64,000 nt of DNA from positions 28,948,410 to 29,012,409 of the forward strand of contig OX392540.1 in assembly GCA_947623455.1 (NCBI GenBank). Direction: 5' to 3'. Shown here in pieces: positions 1 to 12,469 of this stretch (the first letter of the stretch is position 1; every line of letters begins with the position of its first letter). The notes under the pieces were generated by a model. The model saw only the letters and a list, made by a program, of their open reading frames with translations. It had not been told where the DNA came from and ran no database searches. This DNA comes from Mimachlamys varia (Eukaryota > Mollusca > Bivalvia > Pectinida > Pectinidae). Position numbers and translations under genes: made by a program.

Positions 1-212
1 GAAAAATGTGTCTTATTGCATCATGCGGATTTCAGAGTAGTGTTGTCTAAAACAGAAGACGCATATTCTTCCGGAACACATGGTCTTATTCTCTTGTACT
101 TTAACAAGGGTCTCCACGTTTCAGTGATTCCCCCTATTAATAAGTTGCCCCTAGTTTAATCGATTTTGAGTGCGGATTATGGTTGTGTTGACGCTTCGGT
201 ATTCTCTGATTT
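1..212 (+). repeat. Dispersed family I, forward copy (cut by the window start)
   Basis: Shows the family signposts in order: GCAGAAGACGC-like start, TTCCGGAACACATGGTCTTA, GGGTCTCCACGT, TAGTTTAATCGATTTTGAG and the end GACGCTTCGGTATTCTCTGA. Confidence 0.75.
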
Positions 213-2971
213 TCCCCGAAAAAGTGTTGGAAACTAAGTATGAGAAAGGTCACAACGACAAAACACTTCTATTGCTATCACCTTTTGATAATAAACATCA
301 TTGCATGATCTACATATTCCTACGTGTAAAATGGCACACTGAACAGTATTCAAGATTGCTGTCGTCCGTTTTGGTAGTTGGCATGCTTACAATGCGCATT
401 CTTATCTATTATCACAGGAATAACCGTATTTGGCTTCAGTGCTATATTTGTCATGTTAGCATATCTCCTTCCTTATGATATCGCATATCTGATACCGACG
501 TTCTTTATCTTTTATTTTCACTTGTGTCTCCAAAGGCATTCATTGTATTTAAATCGCGCTGTTGTGAGGAATGGGAATACCTTCGGACAATCGTATTCTT
601 ACTTTTAACTATATCTTGCTGCCTTGTTCAAATTGTCTGAACTCGTCGTATCGATTTCGTGTTGTTTGTTGTTTGAATCCCTGAGACCACATTTTCTATT
701 GATTTCACTTTTAATTATATCCGATTTAATTATTTTAACTCGTCTATTATTAATTTAAAAGAGTTGTAAAAAATCAATGATGGATTAAAAATGCTGTAAT
801 CATATTAACTTTAAATTAATTCCAGATAAATGCATTTGATTGCTGATAATTTGCGTTTATCAAGGACAAGATAATTAAAATAAATAATAGCATTGGACAC
901 TACATCGAGTCTCAAACTGTGGTGGGCCTGCCGTTGGGAGGATGCGATCTGTTCTTGTAAACATCCTGGTAGGAGTTTGCAGTTTCTGAGGTCATTCAAT
1001 AGCAATACCTCAGTTTCTGCTTTGTCAAAAAAGAAGACAAAATGTAAACTGTATGATTGACATAGAGACCCCTGAAAAAATACGAGAAATTAGGACCAGG
1101 AAAAGAAAGTTGCTTCATCGACTACATCCGCCATAAAATATAGGTCACATCGAAGTATATACCACGTCCTCCGAAGTTTTCCACCAAAACAAGCCACTAA
1201 TGAGCATATTCAAAACCTCATCTGTTCGCTAACGGCATACTTCGACCACGTAAATCTTGATATTTACAATAAGCCTTTGAATAGCTAATCAACTGCGACA
1301 TGTAAACTTCATGAGTTAGGAAAGGCGTTGATCGTTAGCGTGTAATTAACATTATTTCGGTGAGGTAATTCTCTATATCTTGTATCAGGTCTGTGTTATG
1401 GCAAATAAGAGCAACTCATAAAAACAGACTTCAATAATTGTGAAATACTGACAAGAAGTCTCAATTGTTGTGTTTACCAATGGACTTTACAAAATCTCGA
1501 ACCAAAACAAACTATTTTCTTGATTTAAAGCAATGACTTAACTAAACATTGTACATCCAATAATAGCCGTTTTACGATATCGAGAAAAAAATACAACTGT
1601 TGTTAAACACTGTATTAAACGAAGTGGTTTAACGTCTTGAAAAGCTAGTAAGGAGTAGGTCGATTGTTTTGGTTATTATCTTGAAATTTTGACTTTGTGT
1701 TTTTTTGTGACGTTGGTAAGACAAAAAGTATTAATAAATTTTGTTTCTTTTATGGCCCTTATGCTCTTCCGCATTCCATAAGAAATTGATAGGAAAGGGA
1801 GATAACGAGAAGAAAAGGAAACGAAAACGTTTGAGATAGTATAATGTATATTAGTTCCATGTCCTCTGAACATAAAACACAGAAAAATATAGAAATCGGG
1901 TTCTGTCGCTTGGCGACAGTATACCAGTCTCAGAAAACGTAGTACGTTGTTGTTGATACCCACAGCTAGGTGTTAGGCATTATGATAGTGGAACTACTGG
2001 TTTATACGTTGTCAGTTTAATGTGATCGAGTTGGGAGTTCTGCATTGAGACTTCGGCAGTGAACTTCAGTGAAATAACACTTTAAATCGGCACAATAGTT
2101 GCTTTATTGCAAGATTTACAAGAGCATACTACAGTTTCTCAAATACACAAGCAACTAAGCCTATACATTCACATCGCATACAACTGGATGTCGGCCTTAA
2201 ATGACATTTGTAATAGAACGTGAAATAAATTAAACAAAAATTCAAACCCCTTATTCTTAATTTTGACTCCACATTTGAAGCGCTTTTCGATGCATATACA
2301 GTTTGGTACTTTTATGCTTTTCTTCCCCGAGCTTGCACAGGTTACATAGTCTTGGAGTTGTGACCAATATCAATATTCTAAATCTTCCACAGTATCGACA
2401 GTTATGAATCCAAAATTACCTGACCGATGTAAGCTTTTCTACTAAAAACCGCAGAACAATTACACCCTATGCGTTATCTCATTTCAGGCGGGCTATTCCA
2501 TTCATACGTTCCGTTATACTGGTTCGCGTGTTATATTTGTAATGTGACATGATCATGTCGTAATTCGTGACATTTATTGGAAAAGACATATGAACTTTGA
2601 ACGCGCGTGGGTGGCTATGCGCTATCGACACTCAGTAGATTAGCAGCTTATTGTTTCTGTCATATCTGCCACGGTTCTAGACCTGAAATCGATGAAAATG
2701 AATCAGCTTGAAATCACACTCATTCTCTGTCAAAGAGTTGTGATGATGTTCTTGCTTATGCGTATATGTTTAAAAATATTTACATTGATGCTTTTACTCT
2801 CACAATTGTGGAAATAATAAAAAAGGGAGCGAGGTGTTGTTTTAACAAATCATTTGATCATGAAGTTTATCAATTATTTTTCACAAATTTCGATCATAGT
2901 AAAATTTGCTTATCCAGTGTCGAAGTTTGCTTTTGGTTTGGTTCACAAATATGCATGCACTTGACCGCTGA
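213..2971. other. Non-coding, nothing recognised
   Basis: Short open frames only, under 105 residues and without motifs. Two overlapping frames near 170-608 are partly inside the family I copy. I see no exon with matching splice sites. Confidence 0.5.
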
Positions 2972-3330
2972 CTCTGCTGGTGGATATGTTTGTGCCCGAG
3001 GTTTGCTGGAGCCTCCATAGCCACGGTTAAACTCATTTGAGTAGTAGCACAATACATAATATACACATTTTCGTAGTATACGATTTGAAATTATACGAAA
3101 CTAGTTTAGTTTTACTTTTAAATTCACAAATTAAAGGGCTTTACCCACCTGACCGCCCTGATTCTACATTAGTTTAGACATTTTGGATTCCAACCTTTTG
3201 GCTCCTAGCATCACTGAAGAGTCCTAGGAGGACGAAACTGCTGTATGAGGTATTTTCGGCATACTGTATTGTTACCAAAGTTAATAGGAGGAGTACATGT
3301 GTATGTTACGTCATCCTTAACAGCCGCAAT
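2972..3330 (+). repeat. Dispersed family II, near-complete copy
   Basis: Runs from GCTGGTGGATATGTTTGTGC through AGCATCACTGAAGAGTCCTA and CGGCATACTGTAT to ATGTTACGTCATCC. The inverted copy inside the pogo-like element at 51185-51535 covers the same length. Short frames on both strands are shadows of this repeat. Confidence 0.7.
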
Positions 3331-4691
3331 CGCATTGTATAAGCTGGGACGCTGTCCTTAAAAGACCCTAGTTGGCCTCCCGGTGTACATGTATGCGATG
3401 TGAGTTTGTGTTGAGAGCGTATACAGTATATTTAGGAAATTACGATATGTTCGTAAACGGCAAAACGTGTATGTATGGCAAAAGCAATAAGCCTGTTTTT
3501 TCTTTGAAATTTAAAGTCTTAAAAGCACACTTTGTGTTGAACGTGGCACACTATTATTATTTCAATAGGTCACGTCACGACAATTTTCAAAGTCTACGCT
3601 ATTTATCACCATTACACTTATTGGTCATTTGCAAGAGAGTTTATTCGTTCGTTTGAAAATATAGTAATGCACAAGAAACATGTGTGTAGGTCCCAAGCGA
3701 CCACGAGCCGCGTGTGAAAAATATTAAAACCAATGTGCTATAGCATATCAGCAGGAATGCATTACCTACATTGTAACAGAAAGGAAGGAGCTTGTCACTT
3801 ACGTTTGTGACAGCTCCATTATTCTTTACCGCTCGCAACCGTGATGATCAATGAGCACACCTCTAGTGAATCATTCTCCAAGTGTCCACACGTAAAGAGT
3901 ATCGATATTTATATCTCTAATCATTGGTCGAACATGATGCTTACAAATAGCAACAGCCTTGACCTTCGACTTATGAATCAATGGAAGGTCGTGCTTTCCG
4001 GGAGATTTACTAATGTTAAGACACTAACACTTGATAGTTCGATCCATTCGTCAATATTTGCTTTTACTTTCGTTGATTGTCTGCTTCTGAACAAGTCCGT
4101 TGATTTGATATATTAATACATTAAATGCTTTCAATCATAAAAACAGTGAAATGTATACCAGTCTAAGAATTGTATTATTATATCGCCAGTAGCCTTGACC
4201 ACTGTCGATCACTAAATTGATATCTCTTACATTTTGTTAGCTGTATCTTAATTACAACGAATGGATTTTCTTTTCATGACCTATATGCCCTAATGGTAAC
4301 AGACCATCACCATATATATAAGAAATTTCAGTAAATTTGTTTTCGTTTGGCAGGGAGGAAAAACATAAACGAACATTAAGTTTGTGTTTTTTTTGGAGGG
4401 GCGGGGGTAGTTTATAGAAAATTTCCAGTGTATAGTGTGTCATTCAACTCATTAATCCCCATTGAAATTATATTATGAACTAGTTCTACGTTTTCATTGA
4501 AAGAGTTTATATACGTCTTCAGGGAAAATGAGTTGAAAACAGACTCATCTGTGTTTGTCTGACGGAACCGCTATATTCATGTATTAATCTCTTCATGATA
4601 CATGTAAATCAAAAGTGTTCTCTATATGTTATGAAGATGGACGCTTTTTTTAAATATGCTCATTAATAAGCTTACTTGTTGTTATTGGGTA
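3331..4691. other. Non-coding, nothing recognised
   Basis: Frames of 91-94 residues at 3372-3656 and 3841-4116 lack motifs, homologous look or good start context. Confidence 0.5.
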
Positions 4692-5080
4692 TGACACCTC
4701 GGTTCTCTCTTTGGACATTTACTTGTATGGAACCTAGAATTACATGGCGGATGTCGTCGATGAGGACAACTTATTTATTTTCTTGTTCTTTAAAACACTC
4801 CGTTTAAATCTTTTCATTGTGTATCTCTTGTCACTAGTTATACCCCCTAACGAACTTAGGGGGCAAACTGGAATCGGTTTGTTCGTCAGTCCGTCCGTCC
4901 GTCATTCCGTACGTCCGTTTGTAGACAACGATGTACCGGCAACTCCTCCTAAGCTATCGAGGCAATTTCAACGAAACTTGGTGACAATGATCACAATAAT
5001 CATATACATTGTAGAGGTGCGTAATCTATATCAGGTTGAGGAAATTATGGTTGCCATGATAACCAGGTCACTATAATTTG
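4692..5080 (+). repeat. Family I fragment followed by a GTCC-rich dispersed repeat
   Basis: 4692-4790 matches family I (ACATGGCGGATGTCGTCGATGA). From about 4835 a different repeat begins with a small palindrome (CCCCCTAACGAACTTAGGGGG) and a GTCCGTCCGTCC tract at 4887-4920. The open frame of 110 residues across this region is derived from the two repeats and is not a gene. Confidence 0.55.
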
Positions 5081-7080
5081 GGATTTTTTTTAGGGGGGGG
5101 GATATTTGTTTGTCATGTTAACAAGCAGGGCAATATTAACAGGTTGTTTTTTGGAAAGTTTTGTCCGGAAAACTACTCCTAAATCTCCTAAAAATTCCAA
5201 TGAAACTACTCTGAAATGTAAGGGATTATGTATAGCTGTATCCACAGATACAAAATCTGTTACTCATTATCATTGCCCTTTAAAGCATTTATTGCAAATG
5301 ATTGGAGAGCGGGGGAGCAAGAGGGAAGCGGTATTAGTTAGCCATTGGATTACAGATTTAGTTTAATCAATTTTGAGTTGAGATTATGATTAGTTGAAGT
5401 TGCGTTTTTTTCTGATATTCTTACGCATGGCATGATGCACACTCAAAAGTTACTTCTTATGCAATACCGTACCATATGTGGTAAAGATATCTCGCCCTGC
5501 AGTTACAACAACCGCTAACCTTCCTGGCGTTTGCAAACGTTCAGCAACAAAGCCAAAGGTCGAAAACAAAAGATTTGTTAAACATTGATATCCGGGATGT
5601 TGCATTGTTGATATCACTCACCAGGACTCTCGTTTATTAGCTGCCTCGTAGTTAAGGCACCAGACACGTGTAAAACATACCTGTTCTTTTCTCCGTCCTC
5701 GACCGACAAATTGTTATCATAGATAAATGTTGTTTACTAGGGAAAGACATCGCACTGTAATAAACATTCCTTTTACTTTGCACACTTGCAAGTAATTGGA
5801 TTTCAGACGGAAAGCATAGACATCTAGAATTATCAGGCTTTTCTTCCTGCTGTTATGAACATAACTTTAAATTTCCATATAACAATATGTACAGTCTTTC
5901 TTCCCTTAAGTTGTTAGACTCGTCAATTAATGTTCATACTGGGCATAACGTTTTAGTTTGCGACGGCTTATGATAAATATATCAAAAACATCGTGTTTGA
6001 CTGGGTAAACATTATCTTGTTGTTTTTTCATTTGTTACAACACAATTTACTATTTGGCAGTTTTGCACAGTCGAGCTTATTAAGTTAAGTCTTGATCGCT
6101 GCTCTCGCTGATTCTTAAATACCATAGACCAACACGATTTGTCCCTTTTATCATGAAATCAGAACAGACTGTCTCGTTATTAAGTGTTTTAATAATGAAT
6201 CAATGACGTCACTTTACCCACTTATTTGTATTTTAAAGGGAATCGATGTAGTGACACGTTACACACACCTAAAAACTATGATTTTGTGACAAACGTTTCC
6301 TCGTTAGTTTGTTTAACAAAAGCCAGGCGATTTCTTTGAAAATATTAATTTGGCAAAATCACGCAATCATTACTGCGCCTAAGGCAGAGACTTCTTCCGA
6401 GATCAAATCTTCTGTTTCAACGTTTAAACGCCTGCTAATGAACACAAAAAATGGACATGCAACGCCATGATGACGGAGTTAATTATCTTTGCAGTCCGTT
6501 AAATATGAAATTTTCTATATCAAACACAAATAACTGAGTCTATAAAATTTTGTGACAGAAAATGAAAGCGGACATGACAAGGAATGATTTATGTATAAAC
6601 ATTTTAACAACTTCTATTTTCGGATATCTTGAAAAATTTAAGGCATATGAAATACACTAAGATTCATAAGTTCATGGTGTTTTTAAATAACCGTGTGGAG
6701 GTGTCATAAAGACTTGATGATCTTAAATTACTGTGTACAGGTTTATGAAAGTATGGTGTGTGTTTACGTTACTACGTAGACTTTTTTATCGATATTTCTG
6801 TCTAAACAGTGACATTTTAATCTTAAGAGTTACAAGTTATCTGCAAAAACTAATTGGGTAATAACATTTGAGAGTATTTGGAATCTTTATTTCACATTTG
6901 CCGAAGTTTGTGATAAAGCATTAAAATGGTATGGTAATAGTTAGCTAACTACCCCTTATAGCTTCCATAAAAGTATTCGCTCGACCTATCACCACAAGCA
7001 CATCAGAATGTTTCAATTATCGCCATAAATCGCGTGTGTGTTTAAAGTTAATTGAGAATATACTGTTGTATAGTATGTAA
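5081..7080. other. Non-coding, nothing recognised
   Basis: Starts with the trailing part of the GTCC-rich repeat (to about 5340). Beyond that I see no repeat of this window and no coding signal. Confidence 0.5.
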
Positions 7081-7555
7081 GGCTGGTGTCGTCGACGAAG
7101 CAGAAGACGCTTAATCTTCGGAAACACATGGTCTTATACCAATGCACATAAATAAGGGTTTCCATCAATCTGATTAAAATACAGATCCCTGTTCTCACTC
7201 CGTTTTATAAGGATCTGACAACATCCCATAAGAGGTCACGTCCAGATGACCTTTGTCGCCTCTTTACTTAACACAAAAATAATTTTCCAACGACCTGTCA
7301 TCTTGCAGCAAGCCATTTCGATACATTATTCCGCACGAACTTTTTGGTGACGAAATGACTAAACGGAAAAATGTGTTTATGCAAGCTTTGTCGCCTCAAA
7401 ATTTCACTGTCAAGATTCTGCCAGTAGTAATTTGATTGGCTCATGCGAAAGGTCATCGGGACATGACCCTCTATGGGATTATCTCAGATCTTAACGCCAG
7501 CAGAGAGAAGTTTACGGAACGTCGCGGAGATCAAGATATGCTTTTAATCAGATTG

Positions 7556-8065
7556 GGGTTTCCATATAAATCTTTCCTTAGTTCAGTTTATAGATTTTGC
7601 CCATAAGTTAATCGATTTTGAGTTAGGAATTTGGTTTTGTTGACACTTCGGTATTCTCTGATTGTTTTTAGGACCATGGTGCTGTGTTCATTAGGAAATA
7701 AAATTCAAAGAATACTGAAGCGTCAACAAAACTATAATCCGAACTCAAAATTGATAAAACTAGGGGCAAATTATGAACAATGTAAATATTTACATGGTGA
7801 CCCTTGGGAAACGTCAATACTAAGACCAGGTGTTCGGAAGGATAAGCGTCTTTTGCTTCATCGAGAACACTCACCATGTAAATATACGCCACATTCAAGT
7901 AAACATCAAATCCTTTAAGTGAGAACCAAGTCATAATTTTCGGTCACAAAAAGTTAGCACATTGAGCATATCGAAAAAAACGTCCACCTTTATATCATGC
8001 AAGAATACAGAATATTTCTCAAAGATACAAAGTTAACGGCCATAAATCCTTATAAAAAATCATAA
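7556..8065. repeat. Dispersed family I, head-to-head inverted pair
   Basis: A forward arm ending TTCGGTATTCTCTGATTG at about 7665 is followed, after about 40 bases, by a reverse copy beginning AGAATACTGAAGCGTCAAC at about 7708 and running to about 8060 (AACGGCCATAAATCC). An isolated forward piece lies at 7080-7190. The pair suggests that the complete element is itself a long inverted repeat. Confidence 0.65.
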
Positions 8066-8546
8066 ACTTGTATCTTGTAGTCCTTTGTGCCATACGTTTG
8101 TATGTCTGAGACCGACATTTAATTTGAAATTGATGTTCAGATTATAAACTACATACCTATAACAGTGTTTGGGCTTTCCAAACAAATATATCTACACATC
8201 TTGGACTTGTTTTTATTCATGGCGTTTGATGTAATTTATATTGTCATGTTCATTTTTTATTTGATCTTATGTTCTCTTTTCTATAATTAGTCATTCAGAG
8301 TTGAATATCTAATTAACCCATAGAAACAAACCACTTGCTCGTTAGTCATGGCAATTACGCTACGCTTGTTGTCTGGGTAACTTTTTACGGAGTAGAATAT
8401 TATTTCAAACAAATAAAACCTTTCTTAATCATAACTGTGATTAAAGCACATATATCTTATGTTTGACATGAGAAAACAATCGATTTTGACTGATAAGTTG
8501 TTTGGCTTCGATTCTTTCGTCCAATAAATTATTTAATGAATATGTC
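8066..8546 (+). other. Probable GPCR intron or upstream DNA
   Basis: AT-rich, leading into the splice acceptor at 8547-8558. No exon could be identified here. Confidence 0.45.
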
Positions 8547-8558
8547 TTTTCATTTCAG
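8547..8558 (+). other. Splice acceptor upstream of the GPCR start
   Basis: A pyrimidine-rich stretch ending in CATTTCAG lies 42 bases before the GPCR ATG. The exon would begin at 8559, giving 42 nt of 5' UTR in this exon. It implies at least one further, non-coding 5' exon upstream, which I could not locate. Confidence 0.6.
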
Positions 8559-8600
8559 AGCCTGTGACTGTTGATTTTCATTGAAACACATGCAAACAGG

Positions 8601-9848
8601 ATGGAGGAAACAGTTTTCACCGGAAGTACATTAGATTCATTAATTCCAAGGTTTAACATGCATGTGACGTCATTTCCGGATTATGTTAACGACAGTTTGT
8701 TAACAGAACAAAGCATGCCGGTGACGTCAGCGTCACTTCGGATGACGAGGTTTATTGCTCAACAAATATTAGCGCCAATTTTGGTGACGTGTGGTGTCCT
8801 TGGAAATGTATTCAACATAGTCGTTCTACGGAGTCCAAAAATGAAAAGCTCGACTAATGTGTATCTCATGGCTCTAGCAATCTGTGATTCAATGTATCTC
8901 ATCTTTATGTTTTTATTATCGTTTTTTAACTGTGAAAACAAAGATCAGTTGAGATTTTTCTTTTATATCGTACCGTTTGGACGTGTATTCTCAGATCTGT
9001 TTGGTAATACCGCCGTGTGGCTAACAGTGGCCTTCACCTTGGAGAGATACATAGGAGTGTGTCACCCTATGAAAGGAAAGGCGTGGTGTACTATTGGGAA
9101 AGCAAAACTGGCTGTTATCATTGTATTCATTATATCACTCGTCAACACCTTTCCTGAATTTTTTGAACTGGAGATCGTGGAACACGTTCACACTGGTACA
9201 GAAAGGTCAACTATACTGAAATGCCAGACGACAAGTTTTGGTAGCACATCCAGCTATCAGATCGGATATTTCTGGTGGTACGTGGCATTTTTTAACTTTT
9301 TCCCTCTTGTTTTGCTAGCAGTGTTTAACAGTATCTTGATATGGTCTGTCTGGAAGGCTAACAAGACCAGACGAACATTGTCGAATTCAACCGTTATCGG
9401 AGAAACAACGAGACAAGCGACAGAGCAACAGAAAGTGACTACAATGCTGATATCAGTCGTTATCATATTTCTGCTCTGTCAGCTTCCGTGGGCGATCCTC
9501 TTACTTTACAAAGCTTACATATCGGCCAATGACATTCACTCACATGGTGACAGCCTACGGATAGCAGGGAATGTGTGTAACTTGTTGGTTGAATTCAATT
9601 CGTCTGTGAACTTTTTACTCTATTCCTACTTCAGCAGTCGATTCAGACGCACATTTAAAAGAATATTTTGCAAGTGGAAACGGGAAAGAGACAGGCGCAG
9701 ATCCCTTTCGAGTTCCTCCGATACCTTTCGGAAGTCCTCTTCCTCTAAGGAAAGTACCACGGCAACTTCCGTGTCTTCTTATAGATCAAAGCGTGGCATG
9801 GTATCGGACTTATCGGCTAGAGGAAATTTGATATGTCAAAAACTGTAA
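8601..9848 (+). CDS. Class A (rhodopsin-like) GPCR, FMRFamide/neuropeptide receptor-like
   Basis: A 415-residue seven-helix receptor of the plasma membrane, probably binding a neuropeptide and signalling through a G protein. Visible landmarks: an N-terminal extracellular segment of about 50 residues with an NDS glycosylation sequon at 30-32; TM1 about 52-77 with GN at 68-69; TM2 about 85-108 with the sodium-site Asp96; TM3 ending in ERY (148-150), then VCHPMKGKAWCT in loop 2; TM4 about 167-188; TM5 about 222-248; TM6 about 282-304 with CQLPW (293-297); TM7 with NFLLY (337-341) in place of NPxxY. The tail is basic (350-368) and then serine-rich (369-393), a typical GRK/arrestin target. The ERY-VCHPMKG signature and the TM7 motif resemble invertebrate FMRFamide-receptor-like proteins; the ligand is inference. 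The open frame extends upstream to 8571 without an ATG, so Met at 8601 is the first real start. The whole coding region is in one exon, which is common in this family. Confidence 0.92.
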   Translation: MEETVFTGSTLDSLIPRFNMHVTSFPDYVNDSLLTEQSMPVTSASLRMTRFIAQQILAPILVTCGVLGNVFNIVVLRSPKMKSSTNVYLMALAICDSMYLIFMFLLSFFNCENKDQLRFFFYIVPFGRVFSDLFGNTAVWLTVAFTLERYIGVCHPMKGKAWCTIGKAKLAVIIVFIISLVNTFPEFFELEIVEHVHTGTERSTILKCQTTSFGSTSSYQIGYFWWYVAFFNFFPLVLLAVFNSILIWSVWKANKTRRTLSNSTVIGETTRQATEQQKVTTMLISVVIIFLLCQLPWAILLLYKAYISANDIHSHGDSLRIAGNVCNLLVEFNSSVNFLLYSYFSSRFRRTFKRIFCKWKRERDRRRSLSSSSDTFRKSSSSKESTTATSVSSYRSKRGMVSDLSARGNLICQKL

Positions 9849-10100
9849 TGTGCATTGTGTTGATAAACTGTAAGTGTGGTTTATACATATTTTCTATTCC
9901 CCTAAGTATGATCTACTGTGATGGTTTGTATTGTTATCAAAAATGCAAAACAGAATATGTTAAACGTCATCATTACGTGTGACTTTGTATCTTCATTCGG
10001 AAATTATACTGTTCGTATATATATATATATGTAAATGATGTAATAATATACATCAATATTTTGTTTATAAAATAATTAGTTTATTTATTTTCTTTCAGTT

Positions 10101-10106
10101 AATAAA
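10101..10106 (+). other. Candidate polyadenylation signal for the GPCR
   Basis: An exact AATAAA occurs about 250 bases after the GPCR stop codon in AT-rich DNA. Other AATAAA hexamers follow between about 10430 and 10525, so the true 3' end is not fixed by sequence alone. Confidence 0.35.
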
Positions 10107-10619
10107 TACATATATTCTAGTTATAAATTTAAAATTTAACGTGGTAACATGCAGATGGATAAAGTAGACCCCAGATTTACTATATGACATCGCCGAGAGC
10201 CACAGTAACCTAATTTAGTAGTGGTATGGTTCTAATTGTTCCTAATTTACCATTGACCAGTCATCCTTCATTTTTACGCATATACTGTACTGTTCTGATT
10301 CAAGATAATTTCAACTTTTGGATATTAACATCACCGAGAGGAATATATTTGAAAGACGACTTATATCGTATATTGTGAATCTTTTCGGCATTTGAAAGCT
10401 TCAATATTGTAGGTGAAATTTTCTATTATATGAATAAAAAAAGTTCAGCATATTTCAGTTAAACCTGAATAAACATATGACAGAACATATGCTTTAGTAT
10501 GTAATGGTATTTTTCTGAATAAACATTTTATATCCATAATTATGTTGTTGAGTCACAGTTTTTAAACGCACTGCCACATTTAATATGGAAACTTATGCAG
10601 AAGTGAGTGGAAATTGTTT

Positions 10620-11280
10620 ATACTTTTAAGTTAGGGACACACTCGGCCAATCTAAATTGGCATCTAATGTAACCTTTTCGTTTAAGTTTAAATTTATTTC
10701 CTGAACATTGTGTTTTCCTGAATTTTGGTTGATGTTTGAGAAAATACTCTCCCTTAAATATTTGACAATCTAACGCAGAGTATAACCGATCCATTTCAAA
10801 CGTTGTACATATTGTTGTTCATCATAACATGAGATTATGTGTTCCTGAGTATTGGTTGATTTGGACTACACTTGGGAGTTACTCTCCCTTAGATTTTTCA
10901 CGATTTAATTCTTGTCCGGATATGTCCTCCCGCAGTCTACAATCAATCTCCACCATAAGTTGGGCAAATTCACTAGGATATTAATACTTGTTTTCGTCGC
11001 CATCTATTTAGTTTAACTTAATTTAGAAGAGTAACTGCCCCTTAAACATTTTACAATTTCAATTTTGTCCGGAGATCTCCCGTCACAGTGTATCATCGAT
11101 CTCTTTCAAACATTGTACATTTTTCACCATAACATGCAGTTGTGTTTTCGTCATAATAAATTAGGTCTGACTTCATATGGGAAACTTACTGCTCTTAAAT
11201 ACAATAGTTATTTGACAATTTCAATCCTGTCCGCAGATCTCCTTACACATTATATTACAGATATGTTTTGATAGTTGCAT
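10620..11280. repeat. Degenerate tandem repeat, unit about 157 bp
   Basis: Four diverged units marked by (A/C)TCTCCCTTA near 10745 and 10873, CTGCCCCTTAAA near 11033 and CTGCTCTTAAAT near 11190, each followed by ACAATTTCAAT-like and TTGTCCGGAGATCTCC-like blocks and TTTCAAACATTGTACAT. An open frame at 11065-11271 falls within it and is not a gene. Confidence 0.7.
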
Positions 11281-11317
11281 ACTCCATTTCTAAAAGTTAA
11301 TGCTCCCTAGAGCATTG

Positions 11318-11468
11318 GATTCCCATCTTTTTGCCCCTAGAATCACGGACGAGTCCTAGAAAGACGAAACAGCTGTATGATGCATGCAGTTTAATTTTTT
11401 ATTCGGCATACTGTTTCTATTAATAAACTGAGAAGGTGCAGCATGTGTGTGTGTTACGTCATCCTTTC
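11318..11468 (+). repeat. Dispersed family II, partial copy
   Basis: Starts ATTGGATTCCCATCTTTTTG and ends TGTGTTACGTCATCC; the outer half is missing. Confidence 0.65.
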
Positions 11469-11724
11469 ACAACACGGTCATACCAACGTCCTTAGAAATA
11501 GCTATTGTTAATGTTTAGTCAGCAATTAGGGAAAAAACAACTGTTGTTAGATTAATGTGATCAGAGGAACAATGAGCTAAGTTTGTTTAGCATGACATTT
11601 TACTGCTGTAGTGAAAGACATTTGGAATCTTTCACTGGCCTAAAGCGAGCAATCACACTCAACATACTTGGACTCCAAAAGTAGAGAGATAATACGTAGA
11701 TTTTAATTTGTATTAACTTGGGAT

Positions 11725-11865
11725 TTCCGGAACACCTGGTCTTATTCTCTTGTGCTTTTACGAGCGTCTTCATGTAAATCTTTCCTTTGTTCCTATGTTG
11801 CCCCTAGTTTAATCGATTTTGAGTTCGGTTATGGTTTTGTTGACGCTTTGGTATTCTCTGATTTT
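11725..11865 (+). repeat. Dispersed family I, forward copy
   Basis: Contains CCGGAACACCTGGTCTTATT and ends in GACGCTTTGGTATTCTCTGA. Confidence 0.7.
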
Positions 11866-12189
11866 TTTTAAATTCACATGAAATAAAAGTCCTCGTGTGA
11901 ATTTTCAAATCGTCATTGTATTTTACCTTTTAAATAAATCCGAGAATACAGCCGAACTCGATGTAAACAATTGAAATAAGTACTATTTGCAGAGTACAAG
12001 AAAATAAGATCAGGTTTTCCGGAAGAACAATCGTCTTCTGCTTTATCTACGTTTCTTCATTTACACATGCGCTGTGTTAATCTATGTTACATTGTACATT
12101 CAAGTAAATGTTACTTCATCAAGAGTGTTCAATAGTAAGGTGTATTATAGGACCATAACAACATTTGCTAAAACATTCATTACTAATTA

Positions 12190-12460
12190 AGTTTTCATAA
12201 TATGAACTCAAAATCGAATAAACTAGAGGCAAAATAGGAACAAAGGAAATATTAACATGGAGACACTCATAAAAGTTCAAGAGAGTAAGACAAGGTGTTC
12301 CGGAAGAGTAAGTGCTTTGTGTTTCATCGACGTTACCCGCCATGTAAGTCTTGGTCATATCCAAGTAAGCATCAATCCTCAATATGAGAACCGATTCATC
12401 ATTGTCAATCACAACAAGTAAGCACACTAATAAGTTAACTCCAAAAAGGACTATCTTCAT
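12190..12460 (-). repeat. Dispersed family I, reverse copy
   Basis: Runs from TATGAACTCAAAATCGAATA through AAGGTGTTCCGGAAGAGTAA to TCACAACAAGTAAGCAC; the terminal GAAGCGTC end is missing. Confidence 0.7.
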
Positions 12461-12469
12461 AACTATCTT

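Noticed and set aside
4744..5076. 110-residue frame starting MADVVDEDN
   Set aside because: It joins a family I fragment to a GTCC-rich repeat; no domain and no intron structure.
8571..8600. Upstream extension of the GPCR frame by ten codons
   Set aside because: It begins with TTG, not ATG, and lies next to a splice acceptor; the first ATG is at 8601.
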